Positions 49,101 to 60,900 of a DNA stretch of 64,000 nt are shown here, in pieces. The notes beneath the pieces are model-generated. The model was given only the letters and a program-made list of their open reading frames with translations. It ran no database searches and was not told the origin of the DNA. Where the stretch lies: NCBI RefSeq assembly GCF_030936135.1, contig NC_082594.1, positions 124,472,668 to 124,536,667 on the forward strand, written 5' to 3'. Each line of letters opens with the position of its first letter. Within the stretch, counting starts at the first letter, position 1. Source of the stretch: Gavia stellata (taxonomy: Eukaryota > Chordata > Aves > Gaviiformes > Gaviidae). A program made the position numbers and the translations under genes.

Positions 49101-52100
49101 TTCGCCCTGGTAGGTAACATGCTGGTGTTTATCTGGGTGCTTTTTCTTTTTAAAGAGTTCTGGAAAACATATTGTGTTTCTCTGGTTTATTCCAATTTAA
49201 TTGAAAAATAGGGCAACAAACATCTCAATGTTTTATAATAATGAGGTAAAGAAGTAATGCAACAGTTTCTTCGGTTGGAGTAAGGGTTTACTACTTTCAT
49301 TTTACAATGTTTGTTTTTCAAACAGTAGGTCATCTTTTCTGTTTTGTGGTAGAGGAACACAAATCTGCACTCTAATTGTAGCACATAAAATTTATTTAAA
49401 TGAAGCTTTAATGTTGTGGAAAACTGTCATCTTCAAGAAATTGGAAACAAACTATTTCAAGCTAGTACAATGCCTTTGCATACAGGAATCTTCTGAGGAC
49501 AGCCTTGCATGGTGTGAACAAGGAGGAAATCTAGGCTTGGAATTTCTAGGCTTTTGAAATAGAGGGAGGCTGTTGGCAGCTATCAGGCCTTATGGCTTCC
49601 TTCTTTCACCCTTTCTCCTCTCCAAGTCCACTCTACCAGAGACTTGGACACGTGGTAGGTTCCTAGAACCAGATTTGGTAGGAGGTACAGGCATGTCACC
49701 TTGTGGAACTTGTATTTGTTATGATGCACACATCTCTTGGGGAAGTGGGTAGAGGTCTGATGAGCGTTTCTTTTTTTTTTCTTTTTTTTTTCTTTGTCTT
49801 TCTTGACTAGTATCGCCAAGCTTATACAGGAAATAATCCTTTGCCTGTGCAAGTAGCCATGAAAGGCTTTGAAGATGTCATACAAAAATTTCCAAAGTGT
49901 GCTGAAGGCTATGCGCTCTATGCTCAGGTACGTTTTTCTCTCTTAAAGAAAGTGCTGCATTCTCTTGCACCTTTTACCTTGGATTGCGTACATTTCTTCA
50001 CATCATATATGAAGATTTTTGAGAATAAGTTCTGAGATAACATATGCCATCTTTAATAAGGTACCTGAATGTATGGGTGTTCTGGGGTGGAGGAATTAAA
50101 TGGGGAATTGGTGGAGCAGAATATAAGTGATGAGAGTCAAGGGTGGTTATTAGGCGACAGAGAGCTGGTATACACTTCCCCTTGAATTCCTGCATTTGCG
50201 TGACATCTCACTTGATGTACGTCAGGGATTCTCCAGGTAATTTTGTAGTAAAATGTGTGGAACTAGGGTAACAGTTTTGTTCTGCTACAAATGACGCAGA
50301 CTTAGCAAGCAGAGTTTGGTACAGATGTTCAGAGTACATATGTAGCAAAGACTGTCATTTCTTCTCTAAGAAAACGTGCTGCTGGTTCTAGAACGAAGCA
50401 TGAGATGTTTTTAAGTAGGTGGGCAGTATGGAGGCATTTCTGTTTGAAAGAAGTACATTTGAAAAAGGAAGAAGTTGAGACTTGCAGGTACAGACTTCTA
50501 GAATGGTTAGCAACTTAGAATGTTGCTTGTGGATCTCCCATTACAGATGGTACTGTGATCACTAATTTTTGCACTTAAAGCCTAGCAGCTTTCTTCTAAA
50601 AAGCCTCAGTTCTGAAACTTAACTCTGGGAACTGGTGTGTGTGGCCTGCTCTACGATAAGAGAGCTATATCCAATCTCACATCATCAATATGGTTTTAAT
50701 TAGAATTAGCCTAGTGTAGAGTGCGTGTTTTGGTTGCATACTGACGTATGGGTTTCTCTTCTGATGCAGGCACTAACTGATCAGCAGCAGTTTGGCAAGG
50801 CTGATGAAATGTATGATAAATGCATTGACCTTGAGCCAGACAATGCCACTACATATGTTCATAAAGGGTATGTATTGAGTTTGCGATCTTTTTGGTCAAG
50901 AGCAGTTGGCACGTTTAGATGAATCAACCCTAATTGAAAGTTTGTGTCTAGAAGCTTAGCCAGGAGAAATAACTATGTGAAAACAGCTTAGTACTGTTAA
51001 ATGTATTTCTGTAGTTTCTCTTGACTAAACTGTAAGTAAGTTTCAGTAAAGTTTCATTAATGTTCATTCCTAATTGAGTATCTACTTGAAGTATATGACT
51101 CTTACTTTAGCCCCATTTAATTTAAGGTTGGTGCTGAAGTTTTGTCTTTCATAAAACAACTTGTAACAAGTTGTCTTGAGAGGAATTTATCTTTAGAGTC
51201 ATTACACTGATAACATGGCTTACTGAAACTGACTTTCACATATATGTTTTTAAACGCAGTGAAGTTACTGTCTACCTTGCATTAGGAATTACAAACATTT
51301 GGGATCTTTTTTTAGTTTACAAGATCTTGGTTATGGGAGGAGTAGGTGAAGTTTGTTCTAAATATTCTCTTTCTCTTCCAGTTTACTTCAGCTCCAGTGG
51401 AAACAAGACTTAGAAAAAGGGTTAGAACTCATAAGCAAGGCCATTGAAATTGATAACAAATGTGATTTTGCATATGAAACCATGGGAACGATTGAAGTGC
51501 AAAGGTAATGTTGAATTGCAGTGTTAAGAGTTCTTAGTTACTTTTGAAAAGATAGCAGTCCTTTAGATTTCCCCATGGATCTTAAGCTTTTCTTAAGATC
51601 TTCTCCCTGGTGCTGTGCAAGGTCAGCTCTTACCTGAAGTCCTGATTTCTGTTCTGTAACTCTTAGGGAAGGCCATCCTTTCTCTGTGGCCTATTTTTGC
51701 TTTATGATCTGATAAGTTCCCATGTTCACCAATTTCATATTTACTGGACAATATGCTCATTGAGTCTGTGCATGTTTAAATACATCCCTTCTGCGTTTAA
51801 AGTGACTTCCTTAATCATTACTAGCCTTCCTGTATATCTAATGTAGTCGTTAAACATATCTTACTGGACCTTTTGGACCAAGGATCCTGAGCTATACTCT
51901 CAAGCCTGACCATTTGGATTTAATTCCAACAGGACTGCAGTTTGCAAGCTCACAGGGTATAGAGGAAAAACTAATGTGTGATGCTATAACAGTGCATTGT
52001 ATTACAATTATGCAAAAGTTTGGGGTGTAGCTGAGAGTGTAGTAGAGTCTTTTTTTACCTGTCTAGCCATCAAAAGGACAGACAATTAAACTGTTGCCAT

Positions 52101-52659
52101 GAGAAATTTTGCAAGCATTTCCTATTTATTTGAATAATGTGAGCTCTTGTCTTTGTTAGTTTTCCTCTTAAGTATACAAACTCTTTTCAAGGGAGTGAGA
52201 GTTCATTTAGTTGTCCCAGCATTATCTTTGTGGTAAACTTGGTATCCTGTGGAGAACACTTTATCCCTCACTACCGTGGGGGCTTTCAAGAGGAAGGCTG
52301 TTAAACAGCTGTCCTAGTTGCTTAGGCTTGGTAACAGCTCTTCTCAGTTTGCTCATCATCATCACAAGTTCTTGCAATGGTACCTCCCAAAGTCCTTTTA
52401 AGCTGTTAGTAGTGGACACTGTAAGTCCTGAAGGAAAAAAGATGCTGTAGAGATGAAGAGATTGCTTTGCCAGTCTTAATTTTACTACACTTTGGTTTAT
52501 TTCAGAGGTAATCTGGATAAAGCCATTGAAATGTTCAACAAAGCTATCAACCTGGCCAAATCTGAAATGGAGATGGCCCACCTCTACTCACTCTGTGATG
52601 CTGCCTATGCCCAGACAGAAGTTGCAAAGAAGTATGGATTGAAACCACCAACACTGTAA
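30503..52659 (+). CDS. TOMM70: TOMM70, mitochondrial import receptor subunit TOM70 (12 coding exons, complete)
   Basis: Exons: 30503-30754, 39538-39711, 40991-41117, 43708-43817, 45647-45795, 46945-47152, 47723-47857, 49002-49109, 49811-49927, 50770-50867, 51382-51504, 52506-52659. They sum to 1755 bases, or 584 aa plus TAA, and every junction keeps frame. The product is an outer mitochondrial membrane receptor. One N-terminal transmembrane helix (about residues 22-42) is followed by a basic flank and a cytosolic array of TPR helices. The N-terminal TPR clamp binds the EEVD tails of Hsp70/Hsp90; the C-terminal TPRs bind internal targeting signals of carrier and other preproteins, which pass to the TOM pore. 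Conservation with the human protein (608 aa) is very high from exon 2 onward. The 24 missing residues all fall in the low-complexity N-terminal region. The start is fixed by MAASKPVEAA and has G at -3 and +4. Confidence 0.98.
30755..39537 (+). other. TOMM70: TOMM70 intron 1 (8.8 kb)
   Basis: The largest intron of the gene; the promoter island extends into its first 400 bases. It carries a T16 tract at 35015-35030 and a short TG run near 33163. I recognise no other gene, RNA or repeat. Confidence 0.85.
35015..35030. repeat. T16 homopolymer in TOMM70 intron 1
   Basis: Sixteen consecutive T residues. Simple sequence, possibly the relic of a poly(A) tail of an old antisense insertion, but no element body is recognisable next to it. 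Confidence 0.7.
39538..39711 (+). CDS. TOMM70: TOMM70 exon 2, residues 85-142 (first TPR of the clamp)
   Basis: The acceptor TTTCTTTTTCAG ends at 39537 and the donor CTG|GTAAGA follows 39711; both ends are phase 0. The sequence SPLDRAQAAKNKGNKYFKAG begins the first TPR helix pair, and YEQAIQCYTEAISLCP completes it. Confidence 0.97.
40991..41117 (+). CDS. TOMM70: TOMM70 exon 3, residues 143-184 (clamp TPRs)
   Basis: Encodes the second and third clamp helices, with NPKYVKALFRRAKAHEKL. Arg168 in FRRAKAHEKL is equivalent to human Arg192, a residue known to contact the chaperone EEVD tail. The exon ends one base into Asp185, and the donor is GTGAGT. Confidence 0.97.
43708..43817 (+). CDS. TOMM70: TOMM70 exon 4, residues 185-221
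   Basis: The acceptor TTTCCTAG ends at 43707 and the donor AAG|GTAGGA follows 43817. Encodes DVTAVCILEAF and the highly conserved LLADKVLKLLGKEKAKEKYK. Confidence 0.97.
45647..45795 (+). CDS. TOMM70: TOMM70 exon 5, residues 222-270 (acidic linker)
   Basis: Encodes NREPLMPSPQFIKSYFSSFT and a charged linker (KGEKSDEDKDKEGE) between the chaperone clamp and the C-terminal TPR domain. It ends two bases into Asn271; the donor GTGAGT follows 45795. Confidence 0.97.
46945..47152 (+). CDS. TOMM70: TOMM70 exon 6, residues 271-340
   Basis: Starts NSGYLRAKQYMEEENYDKII, the first TPR of the C-terminal domain, and continues through EALLLRATFYLLIGNANAAK. The acceptor TTTACAG ends at 46944 and the donor AAG|GTAAGA follows 47152. 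Confidence 0.97.
47723..47857 (+). CDS. TOMM70: TOMM70 exon 7, residues 341-385
   Basis: Encodes LRANALIKRGSMYMQQQQP and a TPR ending in ADIDPQNADVYHHRGQ. It is phase 0 at both ends. The following intron carries the antisense solo LTR. Confidence 0.97.
47992..48358 (-). mobile_element. Solo LTR of an endogenous retrovirus, antisense in TOMM70 intron 7
   Basis: On the minus strand a 367-base unit starts TGTGGAAGTAGG and ends CTGCAACA (TG...CA ends). It holds a TATA-like stretch, CTATAAATGTATATAAG, and AATAAA about 60 bases before its end, in the U3-R-U5 order expected of a compact retroviral LTR. No internal retroviral coding sequence adjoins it, so it is a solo LTR left by recombination. I could not see a clean target-site duplication (flanks GAAAC and GGACT), which suggests age or a slightly wrong border. 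The avian ERV family is not assigned. Confidence 0.75.
49002..49109 (+). CDS. TOMM70: TOMM70 exon 8, residues 386-421
   Basis: Encodes LKILLDQIEEAVEDFDECIR and LRPDSALAQAQKCFAL, one TPR. The acceptor is T9 followed by CATTCTGGCTAG ending at 49001; the donor CTG|GTAGGT follows 49109. Confidence 0.97.
49811..49927 (+). CDS. TOMM70: TOMM70 exon 9, residues 422-460
   Basis: Encodes YRQAYTGNN, a variable loop (PLPVQV, where mammals have a different, Ser/Gln-containing loop), then AMKGFEDVIQKFPKCAEGYA. The acceptor is preceded by an unusually long T/C tract at 49768-49808. The donor CAG|GTACGT follows 49927. Confidence 0.97.
50770..50867 (+). CDS. TOMM70: TOMM70 exon 10, residues 461-492
   Basis: Encodes ALTDQQQFGKADEMYDKCID and LEPDNATTYVHK, one TPR. 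It ends two bases into Gly493; the donor is GTATGT. Confidence 0.97.
51382..51504 (+). CDS. TOMM70: TOMM70 exon 11, residues 493-533
   Basis: Encodes GLLQLQWKQDLEKGLELISK and AIEIDNKCDFAYETMGTIEV, a TPR. It ends two bases into Arg534; the donor is GTAATG. Confidence 0.97.
52506..52659 (+). CDS. TOMM70: TOMM70 exon 12 (last coding), residues 534-584
   Basis: Encodes the final TPR, RGNLDKAIEMFNKAINLAKS and EMEMAHLYSLCDAAYAQTEV, and the conserved C-terminus KYGLKPPTL followed by TAA at 52657-52659. Confidence 0.98.
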
Positions 52660-54680
52660 AGAAACAAGGAGGAAATGACCTTCTAAAGTGAAGTTGCCCA
52701 CTTCAGCCAGCCCTAAAGACGCTGTTGCAGACCATGTTGAATGGTGGAACTTAGTTTTTTTTCCCGTTCGTGGTGTTGTCATTTGCTACATCTGTTAAAT
52801 GTTTAGGTGTTGTGGGAGTGGTTGTTCAAGGAAGTATGCAGTGTTGCGTCTTGTTCCTTCTGCAGCAAAAAACCTTAAAGCGCGTTAAGGGAAAAAAAGT
52901 TGCAGGGGAACAAAAGGAAGATATTTTGGCCATGCAAATAAAAACTTCACACTGGTTCATTCTGGGTGATTATGTTGTGGGCAATTTCTGCTTTATCAAA
53001 CAATATTACAGCATGTGGGGTTTTTTTCTGTTGATTTTAAAGGTAATACTAGTCAGTGCTGTAAAATAGGTTTCTTTTTTATATGCAATTAATCCTTGAG
53101 GGTTGATTTTAATTTTGCAAAAAGGAAAAAATTAATTTTCAAACTGTTTAATAATAGAGGGTTTTTTAAGTCAGTAGATGTGGAGAGAATCCCTGTAAAT
53201 ATATGCAAGCATGCACAATCTTCCCTTAAAGCCCCTCCCACCCTCAGCATAACTTACTTAGAAATAGTCCTGTGGCAGCTATTAGGGAATTAATTTGATA
53301 GTCCTTATCCTCACCCCAGAAAGCCCTAGCGTACTGTATAGGAGAGCTAGTAAAAAGGTCGGCTGGGGAAAGAGGTCAGGTAACACTGCCTCAGTGTAGG
53401 TTTTACTGGAAGAAAGGCCATGTTCCTGTGCAACAGTCCTTACTTGAATATGACAGGAAATTGTTCTGGAGGGTTCAGAGGGACTTTCAAGAACAGAAAG
53501 CACTGCTGGGAGTAGAGCTGCCAAGGTAAGGTCATGCTTGCGTATAATCTTTGTAATGTCTCTGATGCTCTTGCTTAAATGTAACAGCTAACAGACCGTC
53601 TAAATTCTCTTCAGTCTCTAGAGGCTGCCGTGTTCTGATCTCTTCCTTGTAATAGCCCCTCTGCAGGATTCAGTGAGACGAGGAACAAAGCATAGGCTAA
53701 AACTTCAAATAACGGATTTAGAATCTGTACTGGTTTCCTTGTTCTTTAGCCCCTGTCTTGTCCAAGATTACAAATACTGTAGAAAGGAAGCAACTGTTCT
53801 GCAAATAGCAGATTGGCAAATTATTAAATACTAGTATAAACAGTCTCCCTCTAGCTAGGAACGTCACAGAGGGCTCTCTTGCTTTGGGTTGATCTTTCTG
53901 GTATGGAAGTTAGTCAGTCCATCTTGCCTCTCCCTGGATTGATGTGGCTGGATAAACCTCATGCAAATACTTGACTGATGTAGCTTAATTTACGATATAC
54001 TAATTTGGGCTTCTTTCCATCCTGAAATCATAAACTTGCTTGTGCTGAATTGCCTAGTGTATTTCATCTTTTAAAGAAATGAACCATGCTGTGGTCAAAC
54101 TGTCCTGTTCTCTAGTTGTGCCACCATATAGCAGCAGCTTGTATTTTCAACTCGACCTTCCTTTCTCCCAGCAACTACAGTTGAGAATTCAAATGGTGGT
54201 GAGTAGGCATAAAGATTTAATCATTCTATTTTAGCTAGCTCAGTAGGTGATCTGAAATCATAGCGTTGGTGTAGAACTGAAGGCATTGGAAGGTACTGGC
54301 AGCTTCTAAGGGCACCGCACATAACAAGTGTCAAATGTCTTATGGAACTTCCAATCTCTGCATCAATTACCTGAGAACAAAAATATGCCAGACTGACTGA
54401 TGTATCCTGTTCTCCTGAGGAGTTTTTATTCGCATGGCCTTATTGACATTGGCATTTTCTCCTCTTCACCCTACCTGTACCCCATTCCTTACCCCACCCA
54501 ATCAATTAAGGGGAAAAAGCATGTGCTGTCAAATACTAGCATTCCAAATCATCACAGACTTTTGCCTGTTCTTGAACTAGTTTGAAACTGCACTGAAAGG
54601 ATGCATTGTCTGTAATTTTTTTTGTAAATGATGTATCACCTGTAAACTGAAAAAATAAATATTACCTTCAAGTATCTCTC
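52660..54680 (+). other. TOMM70: TOMM70 3' UTR (probable extent)
   Basis: About 2 kb without coding content follows the stop. This is close to the usual length of vertebrate TOMM70 3' UTRs as I recall it. AATAAA words lie at 52937-52942 (would give a short form) and 54654-54659 (main candidate). Open frames inside it look like chance. Confidence 0.65.
54654..54659 (+). terminator. TOMM70: Candidate main TOMM70 poly(A) signal
   Basis: AATAAA in an A-rich setting, about 2.0 kb after the stop codon. Further plus-strand AATAAA words at 56242-56247 (with a TGTGGCTTGTTT-type GT-rich element after it) and 57666-57671 could serve longer isoforms. Confidence 0.6.
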
Positions 54681-57600
54681 TGACACATATAAGAACAGGT
54701 TTTGACAAAAGCGTTCTCTGCAGTGGTGCTCTTTGTGCTTATTTGAGGTTCCTCTGAATCTAGAAAGAACTAATAATGACTGACTCCCTGGCATCTTCTC
54801 TCACTTCAACCTTTAGGAAAAAATGAGGAAGAGACATAGAATTAACAAGTCTTATCTCTGACTGCTTCTATCACCCACAGAGGTGTGATCGAGAGCTGAA
54901 GATTACAGGGAAAAGGAAATCCAGCCAGAAAAGCTGGGAATCTGAGTAGCTGACATGCTGTTAATGTGTGTATGCAGGTGGATCCCTTTAGTGAAAGGGA
55001 TTTTCTTTTTTTTTTTTTTAAATGGCTGATACAGTTGAGGTTTTCCTTTAAGCCAGGTGTGCATGTGAACTTTGAGAAAAGCTTTCTTTAGTAGGGATTG
55101 AGAGCTGAAGTGAAACAAGTATTACTATTTAAAAAAAAATCAATCTACTGAAATAATGTAGGAAGCTGGTACTGAAGACCTGGATAAACCTGGTATCCTA
55201 GAGACTCTTGAGAAGTTGCTTCTACACATGGTTGTCTTGCATCTTAATTCTGATCATGTAAAATCCCTGTTGTTCATGTTAGAGACAAGTTTGCTGAAAT
55301 GGAGCTTGGAAGTTGTAACTTGAATTACTAGCATCTAATTGGAGACTGAAAGTGAAGAAAGAGCTAAGGAGCTGTACTGTAACTTATGCTGGAACTATTA
55401 AGAGCAGCTTTAACCAGGCTTCCCAGCTGCAGTGGTAATAACTGCCCAATACAACAGGCATTACTCTGTTTTCTGCCATTTCTTTAAAAAGAGTTATTTA
55501 AGTTCTTGCAGGCTGAAATTCTGGAGCTATGTCAGGGCTGTTATTGGCTGGTTTTCCATACTTACAGAATAATGGTGCGTATGTATAATATGGATACTTA
55601 AAGTGCCTGTTTTCTACCAACACAGAGATTAAGTATTGACTGCTTTAACTGTTACCTAGCTGAGCACTGACTGTGTACGTTTTTCACTGAAAGCCCCAAA
55701 AATTTACAGTCCCATTTGTATTGCTTCTGAGCGGATGGCACTGGAGACCCCTAAAGCATCCTCCTAAAACAAGGTGTTTAGAAGCTGTCCTGACTGACTG
55801 GAGAGGACTGAGCTCATGTCACCTCTTCAGCTGAGTTCACCAAAGTAGCTTGCTACAGATTTTCATCCATTTCATCCATTCTCTCCATTTGGGATTCCAG
55901 GGGAGGGGGGTCCAGGCCACAGATTCTGTTATCTGTTGCAGACTGCACTTTGCATTTTTAAAATTGAGTGGTCAGCATGTGAGAATCCTGCTCTACTTAA
56001 ATCCTCCAAAGGTAGTATCTAGTTCCTGCTCTGCTGCATGTTAAACTTGTATAGAGAGGGGAGGGAAAGACAGACGGAGTAATTTAGAAAAATGGATGTA
56101 TAATAGTTGCTATGATTTCAAAGTTGGAGCCCAGTGATGGCCACCATTGCTGAATATGTGGGAGGCACTAATCTAATCTAATGCAGGAGACATGACTCAA
56201 ATAGTAAATTGTTAATTTTTTTTTATATTTATTTTTCAACAAATAAATCTTCATTTCACCTTATGCTCTGTGGCTTGTTTCTTAAGAGTTCCAGTACAGT
56301 ATGTACTCCAAAATGCAGTGAAAAGTACAGACCAAAAAATGCTTGCTGGAATAGATAATGCCACTGAATGGAATGGCGTGACCTGTCTTTTAAGGGGAAA
56401 GATGCCTCAGGGTTTGGCTTAATTTAACCACTAATTTTCTTCCAGAAAACACACACCTAGCTCATTCCAGAGAAGCCAAAAGAACATTAAAAAAAAAAAA
56501 GTCAAGAGCAGCTGTGGGAAGAGGAGGATGGCTGAACATGACTAATAAGGTAAGGTGGTTTTGGGGGATAGTGGTGGTTAGCTAGAGCAAGACAAAACCT
56601 CTCTCTCCTCCTGTTTTTGTATTTTGAAATCTCCTTTAGCTTTATTGCTTTACCATTTCTGCTGCTGGAAAACTAAAAGCCTAGTGGTAAAGGCTGGATA
56701 GTTAGAGTTGCTTCTTTTTTTTTTCATCCCAAGGAGAAAAAAATGCCATTTGCAAATTCTTATCTTTTTACATTAGAAGTACCAAGGTGTCTTCCTTCTA
56801 AGAAAAAAAAAAACAAACAACCCAACAAAACTACAAAATGCGAGGCTGGTTTTAAGTATTTTAAAGCCATCTTTAATGATGGTTGTTGGTCTCTTGATGA
56901 GCAATGCAGTAAGGAGTGTTTCCCATGCAGCTGATTGATGGGAGTTGGCTTTTGGTAGCAATAATGCATTTAACCACTGAGCAATTCTAGTGCCTGTCTT
57001 CTGGAAGACTGGGGGCAGCAAGACACAATCAGTGGAACAAGTTTTCTAACCCTTTTTACTGACTCCTCTCAGCCTTTTCAGGTGAAGACTGCCAAGCAGC
57101 AGAATTAAAACCCATTCAGACATTATATTAAAGAAGCAGTATATCTGGTGATGTGAATTGCCTTAACAGTAACCTGCATCACTTCAGCAATAAACAGGAA
57201 TTGCAAAAAGGAGAATTTAATACATATATGCCATCTAAGATGACACACAAACCAAAACCTGATACAGATTCTTCTACAGTAGTAGTTCTGGCTGGCAGCT
57301 TCTTGCCTTGTCCTGAAGTAGTACAGAGCAGAACTTGGCCTGTTTTGCTTAGTGTGTTAAATTTTAAGCTTTCCAAGTTGGAAGCTGGACATTCAAGGAA
57401 CTGTGTTAAGGCACATACAAACAACTAAGAAGGACAGAGGGGGAAGAATCATGCTTCTAGATTATCTGATAACTCACTGGTAAAATTCATAATACCCAAG
57501 CTGACTTCAGAGGATTTCCAGAGAGAACAAGGTTCCCACTTCTATGTTCTTCAAAAAAGTCACCACAACATTGTAATGTATAAAAAAGCAACGTTAACTA

Positions 57601-57841
57601 CTACTTGTTGAACTGATTTCACCTCCATCTTTATCCTAGCTGTAAAATACTAAAGTATGAGAGGCAATAAAGTTGTATGTATTTGAATCAATTTTAGAAT
57701 TACACCACCAAGTTTGTGTTTGTTTGGTTTTAATTAACTGGCACATTTAGCAGTAGATTGCGAAGCAACCAGTAAGGGAATCCTTCCGAAGATGAAAGCA
57801 GCAACCATTGTGCCAACTGAACCTTCCTTGTTCACCCAGCT
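54681..57841. other. Interval between the convergent TOMM70 and NIT2 ends
   Basis: No gene recognised. It probably holds any extended TOMM70 3' UTR (plus-strand AATAAA at 56242 and 57666) and the NIT2 3' UTR. Minus-strand poly(A) candidates for NIT2 are ATTAAA (plus-strand TTTAAT at 57729-57734, about 110 bases past the stop) and AATAAA (plus-strand TTTATT at 56641-56646). A T14 tract lies at 55006-55019. Confidence 0.55.
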
Positions 57842-57930
57842 TCACTTTTTCATCTCTATGCCATAGAGATCACAACGCTTCTGGCTTAAAATAGGAATTT
57901 GTTGACGTATTTCTGCGAGTTTGTTCAGAT
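57842..57930 (-). CDS. NIT2: NIT2 last exon, residues 247-275
   Basis: Encodes [20 protein letters not shown] and DLYGIEMKK, then TGA at 57844-57842. The acceptor CCCACCACAG ends at 57931. Confidence 0.97.
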
Positions 57931-60900
57931 CTGTGGTGGGGGGAAGGGGAGAAAGAGCTATTAGAACAGCAGTCAAAAAGGAAAGCTCCTGAGTTGCTCT
58001 GAGGTAAGGCAGGGAAAAGAGCAGCTTTCATGGCGAATGGGTCTGTAGGGTGCTGCAGCTGGGCAGCCCAGGCTGAAGGAAGCCTCAACTTCCTAAGGTG
58101 GCAGCTTCCTCATAAGTAAGGAAACTGGAAGAGTACGGTCAAGTGCTGCTCCTTCTTGATTTAATCTAGCAAGGGTGGAGAAGGGATGGGACCATTTCAT
58201 CATCTGTAATTGCATGTGCAAGCCCACAGACTTAGAAAACTGTCTCTCCTTAGTCTCATGACTTGTACTCAAGAAAGCAAGCAGGGACAAAAAGCTTTAT
58301 CCTTACCTATGTCTGTGTATATAACTGTTTCCTCGGCCCCAGCTTTGGCTATGACTTCACCCCTGCAAAATTAAGCACATTTGTTCCCAGCATTAACACA
58401 CAGGTCTCAAGGCATCAGTCCAGTTGCTGCTGTTTGTACCAAAGGGAGTTCCTACCCTTGATGTCTACAGCTGTAAAGACAGGGCTGTCCTAAAAATAGC
58501 ATCTTAATTCATAACTGACATGATAGAAATGGCTTCCAGGCTTTATATGTGGCACATTTTGTATGTGATATATACATACTTAACATAAGTATGTCTCCAA
58601 AGATCAAAAATCACAGTAAGAGCATCTGTGAGAACAAGTGCATGTGAACATGCAATATACCTCAAGGGAAAAGAAACAGCTTCACCAGGGACAGCTATAT
58701 ATGGCAAAGACTAACACTTTCTCCTTTCAGATCTTACCAGCTTTTAATAGGAGTATACTTTTACTCTGCATGAGCTACTGAACATTACATATCATGTCTC
58801 CCACTAGGTGTTCTGTCACTGCTTTCATCATGTAAAGTTAAAAACTCAAGACATAGATAAAGCTTTTACTTTGCAATCATCTGGAAGAGAACTATCAGTG
58901 GATTTATTTGAAAGAAAAATAACTGCCTGAAGATTTGGTCACTTTTACCTCCTGTGCACCCACGTGACTTCTGCTTAAGTCACAATATGTCTCTTATCTA
59001 GCTGAAGACATTCTTCTTGTTCTTTCTTATGTCAAAGCAGTGTTGTCTGAGGAAATGAAATAGCTTTGTGTAAGCTGTTTAAGATGGTTCAGTTCTGCAC
59101 ACAGAATTATCAGAATGCATTGTATATAATGGACTGAACCTCAGGGACAAGTTGAAAAGGTCAGCAGCTTAACTAATGCTAAATACTAGTATTAAGTAGC
59201 TTCTTTGCTACCAAAAAGAATACATATGTTAAACTAGTTTTAGTTTCTTTCTTGTTTTTTAGTCAGACAGTTTTAAAGGATGATTTTGAGAATGTAGGCT
59301 TAAGTCTCAGGTGCTTTTTACCAAGAACTTATGACATTTTTAAGAGTAGATGGAAATGTGGGACTGAAATGTGACTGCCAAGTAAAACATATTTTTTTAA
59401 CCAAGAAAAGGTGGGTTTGGGTTTTTTTCTGAACTCACCATGGATTTACTACAGTGCTGTGTCCCCAGGCAACATAGGATGCTTTCTCATCTCTAGCAGG
59501 AGATACGGTAGCTACGTAGACTTGATTATCAACAGCCCTGTGTTCACAGAAAGATGAGGGAAGGGAGGGGAAAAAAGTGAGTAGAATTTTTTTTTTATAC
59601 TAAGCAGAAGAGAAAGAATTCACACTGAAGGGCAAGCTATATATCCTCCTAAGGACTAACGAAAATTGTAAATGATACGAAGGTTAAAGAAAGCAGAGCC
59701 TGGAAAGAGAAGTCTCCAGCACCTGCTCCAGGGTCAGTGGGTAGAATGAATTACATGTTCATTCAGTATGTAGCAAAGTTGATTGAAGCAGACCAAATGA
59801 ATAAATAATACTGCATTCAGGAATCTCGGGGTCTATTTGTGTCTGTAATTAGAGCAGTTCTCAAATGGTTATTGGCTCTTCTGTCTAGAAGTCTGTGTGT
59901 GAAGGGTGCTTACAGGGCCATAGGGAAAAGGACCTTGAAAGGGCATAACTGCAGAGGGACTGGCAGGAGTAAAGGATAATTTCCTGCTTTTTTCCTTGAC
60001 AGCCAAATCATTTTGGTGCTCCATGCAAGGCTTGAGGAATGGTGCAGCTCCAATAGCAGAGTGGCCCTGCAGCACCACTTCTGATGCACGGTGTTCAGTT
60101 CCACATGCTAAAACCCCCTCTGGAACAGGAGGATAAGCTGTTACTTTGCTCTTACCGTCCCCTTTGTAGCAGTTCCCAATGAGCCGGTCCTGTTGTCAGG
60201 TTAAAAGCCCCTGGATATATCAGCAGCTGGCAACCTTTGTTAAAAGAAAATTAGAACCCAATCAGCATTAAAGGGAAGATGGTTTACCCTAGAGCGGCCC
60301 TTCACATTGAAACTCAAGGCGAGGTTTCTTTCAGTACTTCCCGACCTCTGCTCAAAATGGAACCAAATAGAGCCTGTCCATGCATGACACGGGTCAGCAA
60401 AGTCCTGGGTATATCCCCACACTTGGTAATGTATCACATCTCCATCACTCCATCAGCAAATGTGTTTCAGGAAATGATTGTTACTTTACTCGAGGAGAAC
60501 AGATGCTCATTCAAATAGCAAAGTCTTGGCCACAAGATGCATTGTGTGTCACTGGGCAAGGACAAGAGTGCCCGATCACACAGATTGTCCCCCCAAAAAA
60601 CAGCCCTGCATGGTTCAGGCCTTAAGGTTAACCATGCTCCATTAGGTGACCCAGCCTCACCTTTCTGTCCGTAGACTTGAGCCATCTCAGCAAATCTGAT
60701 ATCATAGCAGATGCCCAGGCCCATTTTACAGTATGCTGTTCTCAAAAGACAAGAGACAACAGTCATATTGCTATCACAAGTACACAAAAGCAATCACAAG
60801 ACTCCCTGTAGCCATCCTGCCAGCTGTTACTTTATGTCTCACAGTAACAAGAGGAGCTATATTTAAATGTGTATCCTTTATCTGTAGTGGCTATTTGTGG

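Noticed and set aside
52770-53069. 99-codon plus-strand frame after the TOMM70 stop
   Set aside because: Lies in the 3' UTR and has no recognisable domain; chance frame.
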